From: Gentiana macrophylla
Taxonomy: Eukaryota; Streptophyta; Magnoliopsida; Gentianales; Gentianaceae
Length of the DNA stretch: 64,000 nt
NCBI GenBank assembly: GCA_026214975.1
Contig: CM047806.1
Span: forward strand, 79,159,599 to 79,223,598
Direction: 5' to 3'
Under the pieces are notes generated by a model, which saw only the letters and a program-made list of their open reading frames with translations, did not search any database and had not been told where the DNA came from. This document shows positions 35,721-46,711 of this stretch, piece by piece; position 1 is the stretch's first letter, and every line of letters begins with the position of its first letter. The position numbers and the translations under genes are program-made.

Positions 35721-37423
35721 TGTTGGACTTATTTCTTAGTTTTGATGATGAGTGCCATACTAGTCAATTATAGTGCAAAGGCAAAAGATGTCTAGATCAA
35801 ATGTATAGGCTTATTAGAGTTTGATTCATAAATAGGTTTGATCAAACAAGCACTGTAATGGTCAGGTGACTTGTGTCAGCAGAGTGGTCTAGGTCTCAGA
35901 GGGGTAGATAGGTCAGTAGACTAGTCTTGAACCTCGCCAAGACTCAAAAATTGAGGTTCAAATTCAGTAAATGAAGGCTAAGGGATCAAACTTAGTATTT
36001 AAAGTCAAGGATATGGAATCAGAATTTAGGCAAGTCTGTGATGACCTAAACTGATTACATATACCTTGTGTAGAAGGTCTAAGTTCTATAAGTTGGATGA
36101 TGTTTGGAACTTAGTTATAATTAAAAGGATGTAATCTAACTTCACAAATAAAAGTTAGATAAAAGGAATCAGCTGCATTATATTTTATACACAAAAATAT
36201 GTTGATCAACAGACTGATTGGTACTTCAGCAGACTGGTGAACCTGCTGATATATACCTCGATTAATTCAAGATTATTTTGGAAGATTACTTGGATAAGGA
36301 CATCCAACTACCTCTGATTTGATCAAACAAATCAGTGGTTAAGATTAAAAGAACGTTGGGATGATTCAGGACTTTATCCAATGGACACAAGTCAAAGGGT
36401 GGACAGACTGGACTGTCAAAAAGGAATTCTGACAGTGTCAGTCCTATGAATAGTGACAGAATGCAAATCAGATGGGACAAAAACAAAGAACGGTTACATT
36501 TGAATTTCTAACACAAGTCACATGCATTCTTGCCTATAAATAGAAGACTTTCAACTCAGAAAAAGATGATGAGAATTTGAGATAAACTTTAAGTGATAAC
36601 ACTGAGCTGAAAAACACCCTGCTGAACTTGCTGAGCATAAGGCTGCTGATCTAGTTAATTTCTTCAAGTGCATTCTATTTTCAAGCTACATCAAGATTAC
36701 ACACTTGAAGATCGTAGCTGTCGATTACATCATCCTAATCAAGCCGTCGAATCGAATCATTTATTTGATTCAATCTTTATTTTATAAAGAACTCTTGAAG
36801 ATAGTGAAGCATCTGTTGGGTGTGAAAGATGTTGTTTGTGGTGGAGTGGTGAAGAGGCAATCCTACCCTTCAAGGACCAGTGGAAGACTAAGGGCAGCAA
36901 TCCTACTGTTCCCCGCCAGTTTGTGAAGCCATAGTTATTGGTGAAGGACAAACAACTTAGGAATCTTTTGTAATGAAACTTCAAAGATCTCTAGTGAATT
37001 TCCTCCAACATCACAGGAGAAGAGTGGACGACTGAGGATTACATCACACTGGAACCACTATAAAAATCGCCCTACTTACTTTCAAGATTTACTTTACGCA
37101 TTTAGTTTATTTCACTCATCACCATCGAATCTAGCAATGAAATCACACACATGCACTACTGAGTATCTAATACTTAGTATCATATTTAACAACAAGTAAT
37201 AAGGCTTAATTTTGATATAATTCCACTGCACAAATTCAGCAGACTAAACTGTCGAAGAGACTCACTGTCTATCAATCCAGTTATCGAGGTCTTAGCAGAT
37301 CATCAAGTACGCAGTCAGTGGGTTGATTCTGAATTTGTTAACTCCAAAGTTTTAAGTGTTAAGTTTATTCACCCCCCCCCCCCCTCCTCTAAACTTAATC
37401 AAAGCCTTTTCAAGGGACCAACA
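35721..37423 (+). repeat. Element C 3' LTR
   Basis: It starts TGTTGGACTT and ends GGGACCAACA, followed by TSD AAAAG. TATAAATA is at about 36534-36541. It is long-range identical to the 5' LTR except at clustered CTG/CAG positions. Confidence 0.95.
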
Positions 37424-37436
37424 AAAAGGGGGAAAT

Positions 37437-37488
37437 TGTTAGGAACATTTTATTATGTTTCAATGATGGCCATACTAGCTGTTATAGC
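37437..37488 (+). repeat. Element B 3' LTR, first 52 bases
   Basis: TGTTAGGAAC to TTATAGC matches the start of the B 5' LTR (17623 onward). It follows GGGGAAAT, the right half of B's polypurine tract. The solo LTR D begins at 37489. Confidence 0.95.
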
Positions 37489-39202
37489 TGTTGGACTTAT
37501 TTCTTAGTTTTGATGATGAGTGCCATACTAGCTGTTATAGTGCAAAGGCAAAAAGATGTCTAGATAAAATGTATAGGTTTATTAGAGTTTGATTCATAAA
37601 TAGGTTTGATCAAACAAGCATCGTAAAAAGGTCTGCCGATCGCTTATCGCCAGATCGGTCCAGGTCGATAGGGTAGATAGGTCGAGAGATCGGTCTGGAA
37701 CTCTGGGCCAAGATCAAGATCAAGGTGAGGTTCAAACTCGATTAATGAAGGCTAAGGGATCAAACTTAGTAGTTAAAGTCAAGGATATGGAATTAGAATT
37801 TAGGCAAGTCTGTGATGACCTAAACTGATTACATATACCTTGTGTAGAAGGTCTAAGTTCCATAAGTTGGATGATGTTTGGAACTTAGTTATAATAAAAA
37901 TGATGTAATCTAACTTCACAAATAAAAGTTGGATAAAAGGAATCAATTTGCATTATATTTCTGAGACAAAAATATGATGTTCAAGAGATCGATTAGTATT
38001 ACAAACAGATCGATGAACTCGCCGATATATACCTCGAGTAATTCAAGATTATTGAAAGTTACATGGATAAGAATGACCAACTACCTCGACTTATCAAGAA
38101 AATCAAAGGTTGAGATTAAAAAGACGTTGGGATGATCCATATTTTTATCCATTGGATACAAGTCAAAGGTGGGACAGATCGCGATTTGTCAAAAGTAATC
38201 TGGCGATAAAGGTCACCCCATGAATAGTGACAGAATGCGTGCTGAGATGGGACAAATACAAGGAACGGTCACATTTGAATTTCAAATGCAAGTCACATGC
38301 ATTCCTACCTATAAATAGAAGACTTTCAACTCAACAAAAGATGATGAATTTTTGGGCTAAACTTTAAGTGACAATAATCGAAATGAAAAACACCCTTGAA
38401 CTTATCGAGCTTAAGGTCGCTTGATCTAGCTATTTTCTTCAAGTGCATTTCTGTGTTCAAGCCGCATCTAGCATACACACTTGAAGACCGCAAGTCGCTT
38501 GATTATATCATCCTAATCAAGTCGCCAGAATCGAATCATTTATTTGATTCATTCTTTATTTTATAAAGAACTCTGCCAAGACAATGAAGCATCTGTTAGG
38601 TGTGAAAGACTGTTGGTTTGTGGTGGAGTGGTGAAGAGGCAATTCTACCCTTCAAGGACCAAGTGGAAGACTCAGAGCAAGCAATTCTACCTGCTCCTGT
38701 GCCATTTTTGATTTGTGAAGCCATAGTTATTGGTGAAGGACAAGCAACCTAGGATTCTTTGTAATGTATAACTCAAAGATCACTAGTGAATTTCCTCCAA
38801 CATCACAGAGAAGAGTGGACGTCTGAGATTACATCACCTGGAACCACTATAAAAATCTCTCTATTTACTTCTTGCATTTAAATTTCGCATTTAGTTTTTA
38901 TCCATATCAACTCTGCGGAATCTAGCAACCGAAATCACACATTTGCACTAATGAGTATCCAATACTTAGTATCATATTTAACAACAAGTAACAAGGCTTA
39001 ATTTTGATACTATTCATTTGCACAAATTCAAAGACATTGAACTATCGATAGACTATCGTTTATCGCCTGACCTATCGAAGTCTCGGCAGACTCTCAAGTA
39101 TCGCAGATCGAAGTTGCGAATTTGTTAACTCCAAAGTTTTAAGTGTTAAGTTTATTCACCCCCCCCATCTAAACTTAACCAAAGCCTTTCAAGGGACCAA
39201 CA
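37489..39202 (+). mobile_element. Solo LTR D (element C family)
   Basis: A single LTR of 1714 bases, TGTTGGACTT to GGACCAACA, is flanked by TSD ATAGC at 37484-37488 and 39203-39207. It aligns with the C LTRs end to end but is more divergent. There is no internal sequence, so it is the product of recombination between the two LTRs of a former full element. TATAAATA lies at about 38309-38316. Confidence 0.95.
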
Positions 39203-39207
39203 ATAGC

Positions 39208-40570
39208 AAACCTGAATTAAGTTAGAATTCTATGTATAAGTCTTTACTTAGAGTCTAACATATTGTATAAGTTAAGTCAGACAAGTATTGTACTAGTTGG
39301 TAGGACGGCAAAGTAAAACAGACATTCGGCAGAGTGAAGCCAGCCAAGTACATGCAGAGAAGCAAAGAAGACTTAATGGTATGACTTATAACCAAGGAAG
39401 TCTGTGATGACCTTGGATAAGTCTAAGTTATGGTTCAAGTGATGAAACTTAATGTTCAAATATGGTTTACACTGATCTCACCCAAATCAATGATCAGTGA
39501 AGTACAAAGATTCTTCTTAAACTGAAGTAATGAAGGAAACAGTGAATCGGCAGAGTAAACTGACTTTCGGCTAAGTAAAGGTAAAAACATTGAAGGAAGA
39601 TCTAAACGGCAAAGTCAGATGGATCACTCGACCGTTCAGGGAATGGTGAAGTAATCCTTATCAGAAAAAAATTGAAATATGATGAAGATTCAGAGGATCG
39701 TGCATTTAATGCACAATCAATAGATGATCAATCAAGGACGGATTTTCTACTATACATTTGAAGAAAAATCAAATCACTGAAATCAAGGAGAATGTAATTA
39801 AGGGGGAATCAAGAATCAAATCAAGGATTATTCCCCTCATTAATATTGCCAACAGACGGAATTTCAAATCAAGGATACTCAAGGCTATAAATAGAAGGCA
39901 TTGACAGACAGATAAAAAAAAACAACGATCAAGAAAAAGAAAAACAAGCAGAAACCCTGTCAATTTGAAAAGCCTTCTCTCTGAACTTACAAGGATTCAT
40001 CTAGAGATCAACTCAGACATCAGAACTACAATTTTATATTTAGCACTGAGATTGATCAATCAAGCTTGTGAATCTTATTCATAATAAACTGAAGCAACTG
40101 AATCAGAAGTCATCTGAGAACAAGTTGTGTCTGTGATAGCTGCTGAAGGATTTGATCTCAAGGAGCAGTGAAAGAGACTGAATCACTGAAGATGTTGCAG
40201 TAATGAGTGATAGTCTTGTAGATTGTGAAGCTTGGGAAGTCAGGGACAATCTTACTTTGTATCTGTGAAAACAATAGTGAATTCCTCCAATCATCACAGG
40301 AGAAGAGTGGATTAAGGGATTACACCACCCTGAACCACTATAAGCCTTGTGTCAATTTACTTTCTGCAATTTACTTTACTGCATTCATTTAAGTTGCCTA
40401 GATTATAATCTATGTCTGTGATTGTCTAAACTGCTTGGAAATTACATAGTAAGAAGGGACTTATCCGCTGCCCAAAAGCTTTTAAACACAACAAAAGTTT
40501 TTGAAACTCCACTATATTCATTCACCCCCCCCCCCTCTGACTATATTTTTACCCTTCTCTGGGACCAACA
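39208..40570 (+). repeat. Element B 3' LTR, remainder
   Basis: The LTR resumes with AAACCTGAATTAAG (5' copy AAGCCTAAAATAAG at about 17675) and ends GGGACCAACA, followed by TSD ATCGC. TATAAATA is at 39886-39893. Confidence 0.95.
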
Positions 40571-40575
40571 ATCGC

Positions 40576-42804
40576 ATTCTTTTACATACGTAGCTATTTC
40601 CACTTTCATAGAAGTCCACAAAACTTTTCCTTCAAATCTTTGTACATTTTGGTTGCTCCTGGATGAACTGCAAATGCAATCCTATATGCCTCTTCCATGA
40701 CTCTCTGTCTTAAATCACAAACATTGGGCACGCACAAGCGATCTTGGTACCAAAGGTTCCCATTCGTATCTAAGACATAGCCCACTATAGGCCTTTCCCT
40801 TGCAACCCGCATTAAATCAACCACACTGGATCTTCATCTTGCTTATCCTGAATATCATCCATCAACTCGGATCTTGCTTACAACGGTGCCAGAAACTGTC
40901 ATCTGATCAAAACCTCGGATTTTCAGCCCATCTAACCTTTCTGCCTCATCTTCAACGCTTGAAACTGCAAACACTGGTTTCCTACTTAAGGCATCTACAA
41001 CCATATTGGCTTTACCCCAATGGTATTAAATGTCCAAGTCGTAATCCTTTACAAACTCTAACCATCTCCTCTACCTCATATTCAGATTCTTCTGAGTGAA
41101 GAAGTACTTTAAGCTCTTGTGGTTTGTAAAGATCATTGCCTTAACTCCATACAAGTAGTGCCTCCAAATCTTCAAGGCAAACACTACAGCTGCCAACTCT
41201 AGATCATGTGTTGGATAATTCTTTTCATGCACCTATAACTATCTAGATGCATAAGCGATTACCTTTCCTCATTGCATCAACACACAACCCAAACCTTGTC
41301 CGGAACCATCGGTATAGACATCATAGTTATCAAAGATCTCCGGGACCACCAAAACTGGGGCTGTAGTCAACTTCTTTTTCAAAGTTTGGAAAGCCTCTTC
41401 ACACTCACTAGTCCACTCGAACTTCACATTCTTTTGAGTGAACAGGGTAAGTGGTGTAGCTATATTCAAGAAGTCTTGTACAAACTTCCTATAATAGCCA
41501 GCCAAACCGAGAAAACTTCTCACTTATGAAACTGTAGTCGGTCTGGACCATTTCTCAATTTCAATCTTCACTGGATCAACTTGAATGCCATCTCCAAAAA
41601 TGACATGACCCAAGAAACTGACTTGATTCAACTAAAAGTCACACTTCGTGAACTTAGCATACAATTGGATCTTCTTCAAAGTATCCAACACTATCCTTAG
41701 GTGTCCATCATGTTCTTTCTCATCCTTCGAGTATGCAAAGATGTCATCTAGAAACACTATCACAAATTTTTCCAAGTATGGCATGAAACCCGCTGCATTA
41801 AATCCATAAATGCAGATGGAGCATTAGTGAGTACAAATGGCATACCAAGAACTCATAATGTCCATATCTTGTACTAAAATCCTTCTTCGGTATATCCGCT
41901 ACCTTGATCATCAACTGATGATAGCCTGACATAAGATCAATCTTAGAGAACACTCTCTTACCTTGGAACTGATTAAAAAAATCATCAATCCTTGGTAAAC
42001 GATACTTGTTTTTGATGGTAAGGTTATTCAAAGCTTTGTAATCTATACACATCCTCATGCTACCATCTTTCTTCTTAACAAACAAAACAGGGGCTCCCCC
42101 GGGTGAGGTACTAGGCTGAATTATGTTTCTCGCAAGCATACCTTTAAGTTGAGCTTTCAACTCTTTCAATTCAGCCGGTTTCATCCTATAGGGTGCCTTA
42201 GCAATTGGTGCCGCTCCTGGTATCAAATTGATCTCGAACTCTATTTCTCTATCCGGCATGTTTCCTGGTAACTCTTCCGGAAACACTTCAGGGTACTCCT
42301 TTATTACAGGGGTTTCTTCTAACTTAGGCTTCACTTGTTCCACATCCACTACGTATAACAAGTAGCCTTCACAACCCTTTTGACCAGCTCTTATTGCCTT
42401 AACAGCTGATATTATCGGATGACGCTTCTTACTAGGCTTGTAAACATTACCTTGATAAGTCTTACACGACTTTCCGAGTACCTTAATTGTTACTCTCTTT
42501 TCTCTACAATCCAAGTGAACATAATTCTCGGATAGCCAATCTATTCCATGAATTACATCAAAATCCGAGAAGTCCAAAACTGGGAAGTCACTTTTGCAAT
42601 GATATGATCCTACTCGAACATCCACTTGAGGTATCATCCTTGTTACCTTAGTTACCTTTCCTAGTGGTGTAGTTATCTCCAAGGTGTTTCTTAACGTCTC
42701 TAAAGGTAGATTCATTTTCTTAGCTATCTTAGACGACACAAACGTGTTAAACGCTCTCGTATCAAACAAGGTCGTGACTGCTAGGCTGTCTAATATTATT
42801 CTAC
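40576..42804 (-). pseudogene. pol: G1 pol: protease, RT, RNase H and integrase zinc region
   Basis: Read leftwards on the minus strand, the protease reads [13 protein letters not shown] near 42770 (DTR in place of DTG/DSG). Then comes reverse transcriptase ([38 protein letters not shown]) to about 41800. After a frameshift, [13 protein letters not shown] (about 41715-41755) holds the catalytic LDD. RNase H-side sequence follows (LGLAGYYRKFV, VYTDGSGQGLGCVLMQ at 41269-41523), then the integrase zinc-binding region (40606-40824: VMEEAYRIAFAVHPG, with Phe-Ala where a His is usual). Stops near 41525, 41640 and 41235 break the frame. It joins 17622 on the far side of B. Confidence 0.92.
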
Positions 42805-42901
42805 CTAAGATGTGAATTCATTCATTTAAATACCAAATACATAATGATTTCAATCATGCTATAAAAGTAGTTTAATAAATTAGAATAACAAATAAAGGTA
42901 A
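42805..42901 (-). other. Intron-like segment between G1 gag and protease
   Basis: On the minus strand, gag-like codons end ...GATAATGTTATTTCAG. AT-rich non-coding DNA then runs to CATCTTAG, after which the protease side resumes (GRIILDS, then LFDTR). The segment is about 97 bases. At the same place G2 has a 94-base segment with a clean GT...AG. The G1 donor reads CAG|TTACC, so its GT is mutated. Splicing is inferred, not observed. Confidence 0.55.
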
Positions 42902-44439
42902 CTGAAATAACATTATCATCTGGTTCTGCATACTCAGCCTTTACGGCAAACACTCCAACTGGTCGACTTGATCCTCCTTTGCCATTTCCTTGGATCTAAG
43001 CTCCATTGTTCCCCTTTGATGGACAATTATTTGCTATGTGCCCCTGTTCTCCATAGATAAAGCAACCATCTAGGCCCACTCGGCATTCACCGATGTGGTT
43101 TCTCTTACAAGTCTGGCACAGTGGTCCGCTTGATGATGGTGGTGCCGATGTCTTCTTCACCTTTTGCTGGGGTGCTCCTCGGTGATAGCCTTGACACGTT
43201 CCAAAACTTCTCTTATTTCTGATACCAACTGTGGGTTTCTTCTTGAAAGTCTCAACTTCCAAATATTTTATTAAACAATTATGCCATGTTTCTTGCTGTA
43301 AAACCCAACATTCCAGATTGTATCTCGTGGGACAACCCGTCCTTGTACAGTGCCATCTTCCTCTCATTAATCCGCATCAGCTCAGTGTAGAACCAACCCA
43401 ACCCGTTGAGCTTGTTGGTATAATGAGATACCGTCATAAGTATACCTTGCTTAAGGCTTAAGAACTGACTCGCCTTATCAGCATGCACTGTCACTAGAAA
43501 GTACTTGTTATAAAACAGAACCTTGAAGCCTTCCCAATCAGTCACTTTCCCATTGCTACTCTTAATAGCATCAATCCGGGCTTCAGCTGCACCCAAAAGA
43601 AAACCAACTGCTAACTGGGCCATCTCAGATTCAGGGACGTTTATGTTTCTGCTTGCTTTCTTAAAACCTCTTATCCTTGCCTCTGCCTTTGCCGGTTCTA
43701 CATTCCCCAGAATGTCCTGAACCCGATTCATTTTCAACTTTGAGTACCAATCAACCGGTTGTGCTTGCTCATACACCGGTGGTGGTCTAACTGATGGGGA
43801 TGGTTGGTAGACAATAGGGTATCCAAGAGGTGCTTGTTGTTGATATGGCTGTTATTGAGGATCTGGTGATGGTTGAGGCTGTTGTGGAGGGATTACCTAA
43901 GGCTCAGTCTGATAGGGATTGTATCTCTGGTGATGTTGCTGGGCATGACAAGGTTGGTGGAAACTATAAGGTGGGTAGCCAACGTCTTGCTGGTGATCAA
44001 AACGTGGTGAAGGTGGTATAGTAGGTCGAGGAGTGTGACCTACTAGCGGTGGGTAAAAGGTGCACTGTTGCTGATGATGGAACACTGGTGGAGAAGGGTG
44101 GCTCACTAGTTGAGGGTAGACACTGGTCGGTAGGGGTGGAGTAACTGGTGGAATATCTCCTATCATAGTGACGCATATAGGCGCTTCCTCTAGTTCACGA
44201 TACATATAAGTATACCTTGGTTCCTGGTCAAACTGAGGTCGTGGTGTTGAGCTCTACTGAGGTTGTGGAGTAGGATTCTGGCAAGGTCGTGAAGTCTGGC
44301 TTGCATGAGGCCTTGGAGTGTGGGTTGGGTGAGGTGACGGATTCTGATGTACAAAACCACCTCCTACAACTTGTGTCAGACTATTTTCTTGTGTTGCAGA
44401 GGTCTCTCCGCCATGAGCTCCAGTCCTTTTGGTCACCAT
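42902..44439 (-). pseudogene. gag: G1 gag, broken
   Basis: The start is ATG at 44437-44439, matching MVFTRT in G2. A Pro/Gln/His-rich N-terminal part (to about 43800) precedes the retrotransposon Gag core (43279-43776: QPVDWYSKLKMNRVQDILGN, AQLAVGFLLGAAEARI). Two knuckles lie at about 43020-43125, CQTCKRNHIGEC and CFIYGEQGHIANNC. The second has Tyr for its second Cys. Stops and frameshifts occur near 44255, 43895, 43850 and 43280. Gag would assemble the particle and bind RNA. Confidence 0.9.
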
Positions 44440-44525
44440 CCTGGTGATCAAAGAAAAACCAGAACGTTACTAGAAGATCTAAAGAAATCTTATCTTGAAA
44501 GAAAGGAAGCCTAAAAGACGCTTCG

Positions 44526-44537
44526 GTCTGATACCAA
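44526..44537 (-). promoter_or_regulatory. G1 primer binding site
   Basis: The minus strand reads TTGGTATCAGAC directly after the LTR end (GGCGTTACA). It is the tRNA-Met-type site with the last bases altered. Confidence 0.85.
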
Positions 44538-44538
44538 C

Positions 44539-45165
44539 TGTAACGCCCCGTTCCCGGATACTGAGTTCTTATCCGGAAAAATAACGTTCGGCATGTATAA
44601 TTTAAAATAAATCTCTTATTATACGTCAGCCTCTACTACATCATATTGAGTTAATCAAAATGGAAGCAAAAGACTCGAGTATAATTTTTTTCCAAACAAC
44701 CAAGAATATAAACTCAAACTAAAGATAGATATGTAACATTTATTTCATTAGAAAACCAAACGAAACGTAAAACGTATGAAACCTCCAAAAAGAAAACTAA
44801 AAGGAATTACAAAGTTTAATGTATCATCAAAACAATAACAAAAAAAGAAGCTACAACATCGGCGTCCTCAAACGTCGTCATCAAAGTCTTCCACGAACTC
44901 CAGATCTACCTGTTCATCTTCTCTCCCCCAAACACATAGAAAAACATGCATTTAAGGTAAGTACAATGTACTCAATAAGATATAAAAGCTACAAATAAAT
45001 TATGATTTATAATAAAGGATTATCTTTATAAGACCGAGTCAATCTAAGGTTCACTGAATGTCCATCAACATGTCATGACTATACGTTTCTATCTTAACTT
45101 ATCTTGGTTACGTAGCACTCAAGGGCACTACGCGAGGTGTATGGCCAGCACGAGACGTTTGCCAA
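44539..45165 (-). repeat. G1 5' LTR, truncated
   Basis: On the + strand it begins TGTAACGCCCCGTTCCCGG, the inverse of the GGGGCGTTACA end seen in G2 and G3. From 44821 it matches 10889-11190 of the 3' LTR, and it stops at about 45165 (GTTTGCCAA). At least 1.6 kb is missing and is replaced by an unrelated block. Confidence 0.88.
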
Positions 45166-46711
45166 GTGATCGCGTGTAAGTCGCTTAACACACACGAAAT
45201 ACTAGCAAGAGTACTAGGTCAATCGTAGTATAGCAAGGACGAGTCAAGGTCGATCCCACAGAGACTATTATTGAATAATGCTAAACATCACCACAATTTA
45301 TAGGTCAACCGGATAGGGTGGACCAACATAAATGAACAGTAAGTAAAAGAGATGCAAATAAACCAATCATCAATCATGTATCGAAAAGGCATTAACCAAA
45401 CTATTCATAACTAATCTCCCCTTAATCCTCATCTGATCCAAATTTGTAATTAAGCTAAGGGTACAATTTCTAACCCTATCTACTTCGACAATGGCATTAG
45501 ATAATATATACGCCAGCTACCCTCCTAAATTAGTCCGTAATAGCCCATTCGCATAAAGAACTAAAATAGCCGATATTGAGCGCTAACTCATACCGCAAAC
45601 CCGCCTAGACAGCTGTCGACATTGACCAGCACGTTCCTAGGGTCCATCAAGATATTGTCTTAATTAACACTTCACTAATAGTCCTTCATGTTAATTTACG
45701 ATAACATGTAAATAGTTGATCAGGCTACTAACATGTAAATTAAATCTATCGATCAACGTAGCTATCGCCGAACCATAGAATTATGATTTACTAGGTATTC
45801 AGATCTAGCGATAAAGACCGTCGCACATATGAAGAACGCAACCCATAATTCTGCGTATAATATTAACAAATCGAATAAAGATTAAGGTTCGTTTAATTAA
45901 TTCATAGATGATTAGATGCAAGCATAATCTAGATCTAACACAAGAACAGTCATGAATCTATGAAAGAAATAAAACATTAGAATAGATCTTACTCATAACG
46001 AAGAACATTTATACTCTTCTGTTCTCTCTCCCTCCGACGATTCGAATCGATCCATGAAGATCGTAAACCAAGCACAATTCAATAATGAAAGACTCATGAC
46101 TTATTTGCAAGAAAGAAAATAAAAATAGAAAAGAAGACTTTATTCCCAAAAACTACATTGTATCTAGTTGATGAATAGATCTACGAATGAATGATAGAAT
46201 GGAAGATGAATAATACAATTTCGCAGCTCTGAATGGCTTTATATAGGTGTATAAACTGACTTAGGGTAAACCCAATGTTTGGAGGACAAGAAAACGCGTT
46301 TCTGCAAGATTCTGGGCCTTGGTAAACCGAGGGTAACTCCCGGTTTACCAAGGGTATTTTCGACTTTTTCCTGCTGCAGACTTATTCTAGAATACCCTAG
46401 GCCCAGCTTTGGTATTTGGACTATAACTTGGCCTACGCAACTCCGATTTGGGTGATTCAAAGTGTATTCGAATCTTTGTTTCAGGCCCTACAACTTTCTT
46501 GTAGAAGTCCAAGCCCAATTCGTCTTGTAAAGTTTTGTAAAATGCATTTCAGGATCACCAATCAGATTGTCGGGTCCAATCTCCACTCGAACTAGAATAA
46601 GTTTTCACCCTAGGGACTTCCCGGACGTCAACCTTCAGCTCGGTTCGTTCTCTATCGATTAACTCTCTCCTTCATTCGAATCTCGGAGTTTAATTCACGG
46701 TTTGCATGATA
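45166..46711. other. Unassigned 1.5 kb block, LTR-like start
   Basis: It begins TGATCGCGTGTAAGTCGC next to the truncated G1 LTR and ends next to the truncated G2 LTR. It contains the phrase GTCGATCCCACAGAGACT (about 45250) and a TTTATATAGG box (about 46231). No coding motif is readable, and minus-strand frames such as 46239-46460 look fortuitous. A solo or truncated gypsy LTR is the likeliest reading, but no matching TSD is found and the right end is unclear. Confidence 0.35.

Larger units (their letters stand above)
28356..37423 (+). mobile_element. Sirevirus-related copia element C, RT deleted
   Basis: Its LTRs are 28356-30044 and 35721-37423, and the TSD AAAAG is at 28351-28355 and 37424-37428. 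It has a primer site, gag, protease and integrase, then a jump directly into an env-like ORF, with no RT or RNase H. The gag start resembles A2 (MDNTQYARTMLMC), so A2 and C are one lineage and B another. C sits inside the polypurine tract of B. The paired LTRs differ mainly at CAG/CTG sites; see the findings. Confidence 0.95.
17623..40570 (+). mobile_element. Sirevirus-type copia element B, with two nested insertions
   Basis: The 5' LTR (17623-19038), primer site, gag, pol, env-like ORF, a split polypurine tract and a split 3' LTR are all present. The TSD ATCGC is at 17618-17622 and 40571-40575. C (28356-37423) and D (37489-39202) interrupt it. Without them B would be about 12.2 kb. The two LTRs have almost the same length (1416 and about 1415 bases) and differ by scattered substitutions, a few percent by eye. 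B inserted into the G1 integrase gene, on the opposite strand to G1. Confidence 0.95.

Noticed and set aside
17623..40570. Dating element B or C from LTR divergence
   Set aside because: C and G2 LTR differences cluster at CTG/CAG and look technical; B can be compared but I could not count reliably by eye.
46239..46460. 73-codon minus-strand frame in the unassigned block
   Set aside because: It lies over a TATA-like and LTR-like stretch, without recognisable domain or partner exon.
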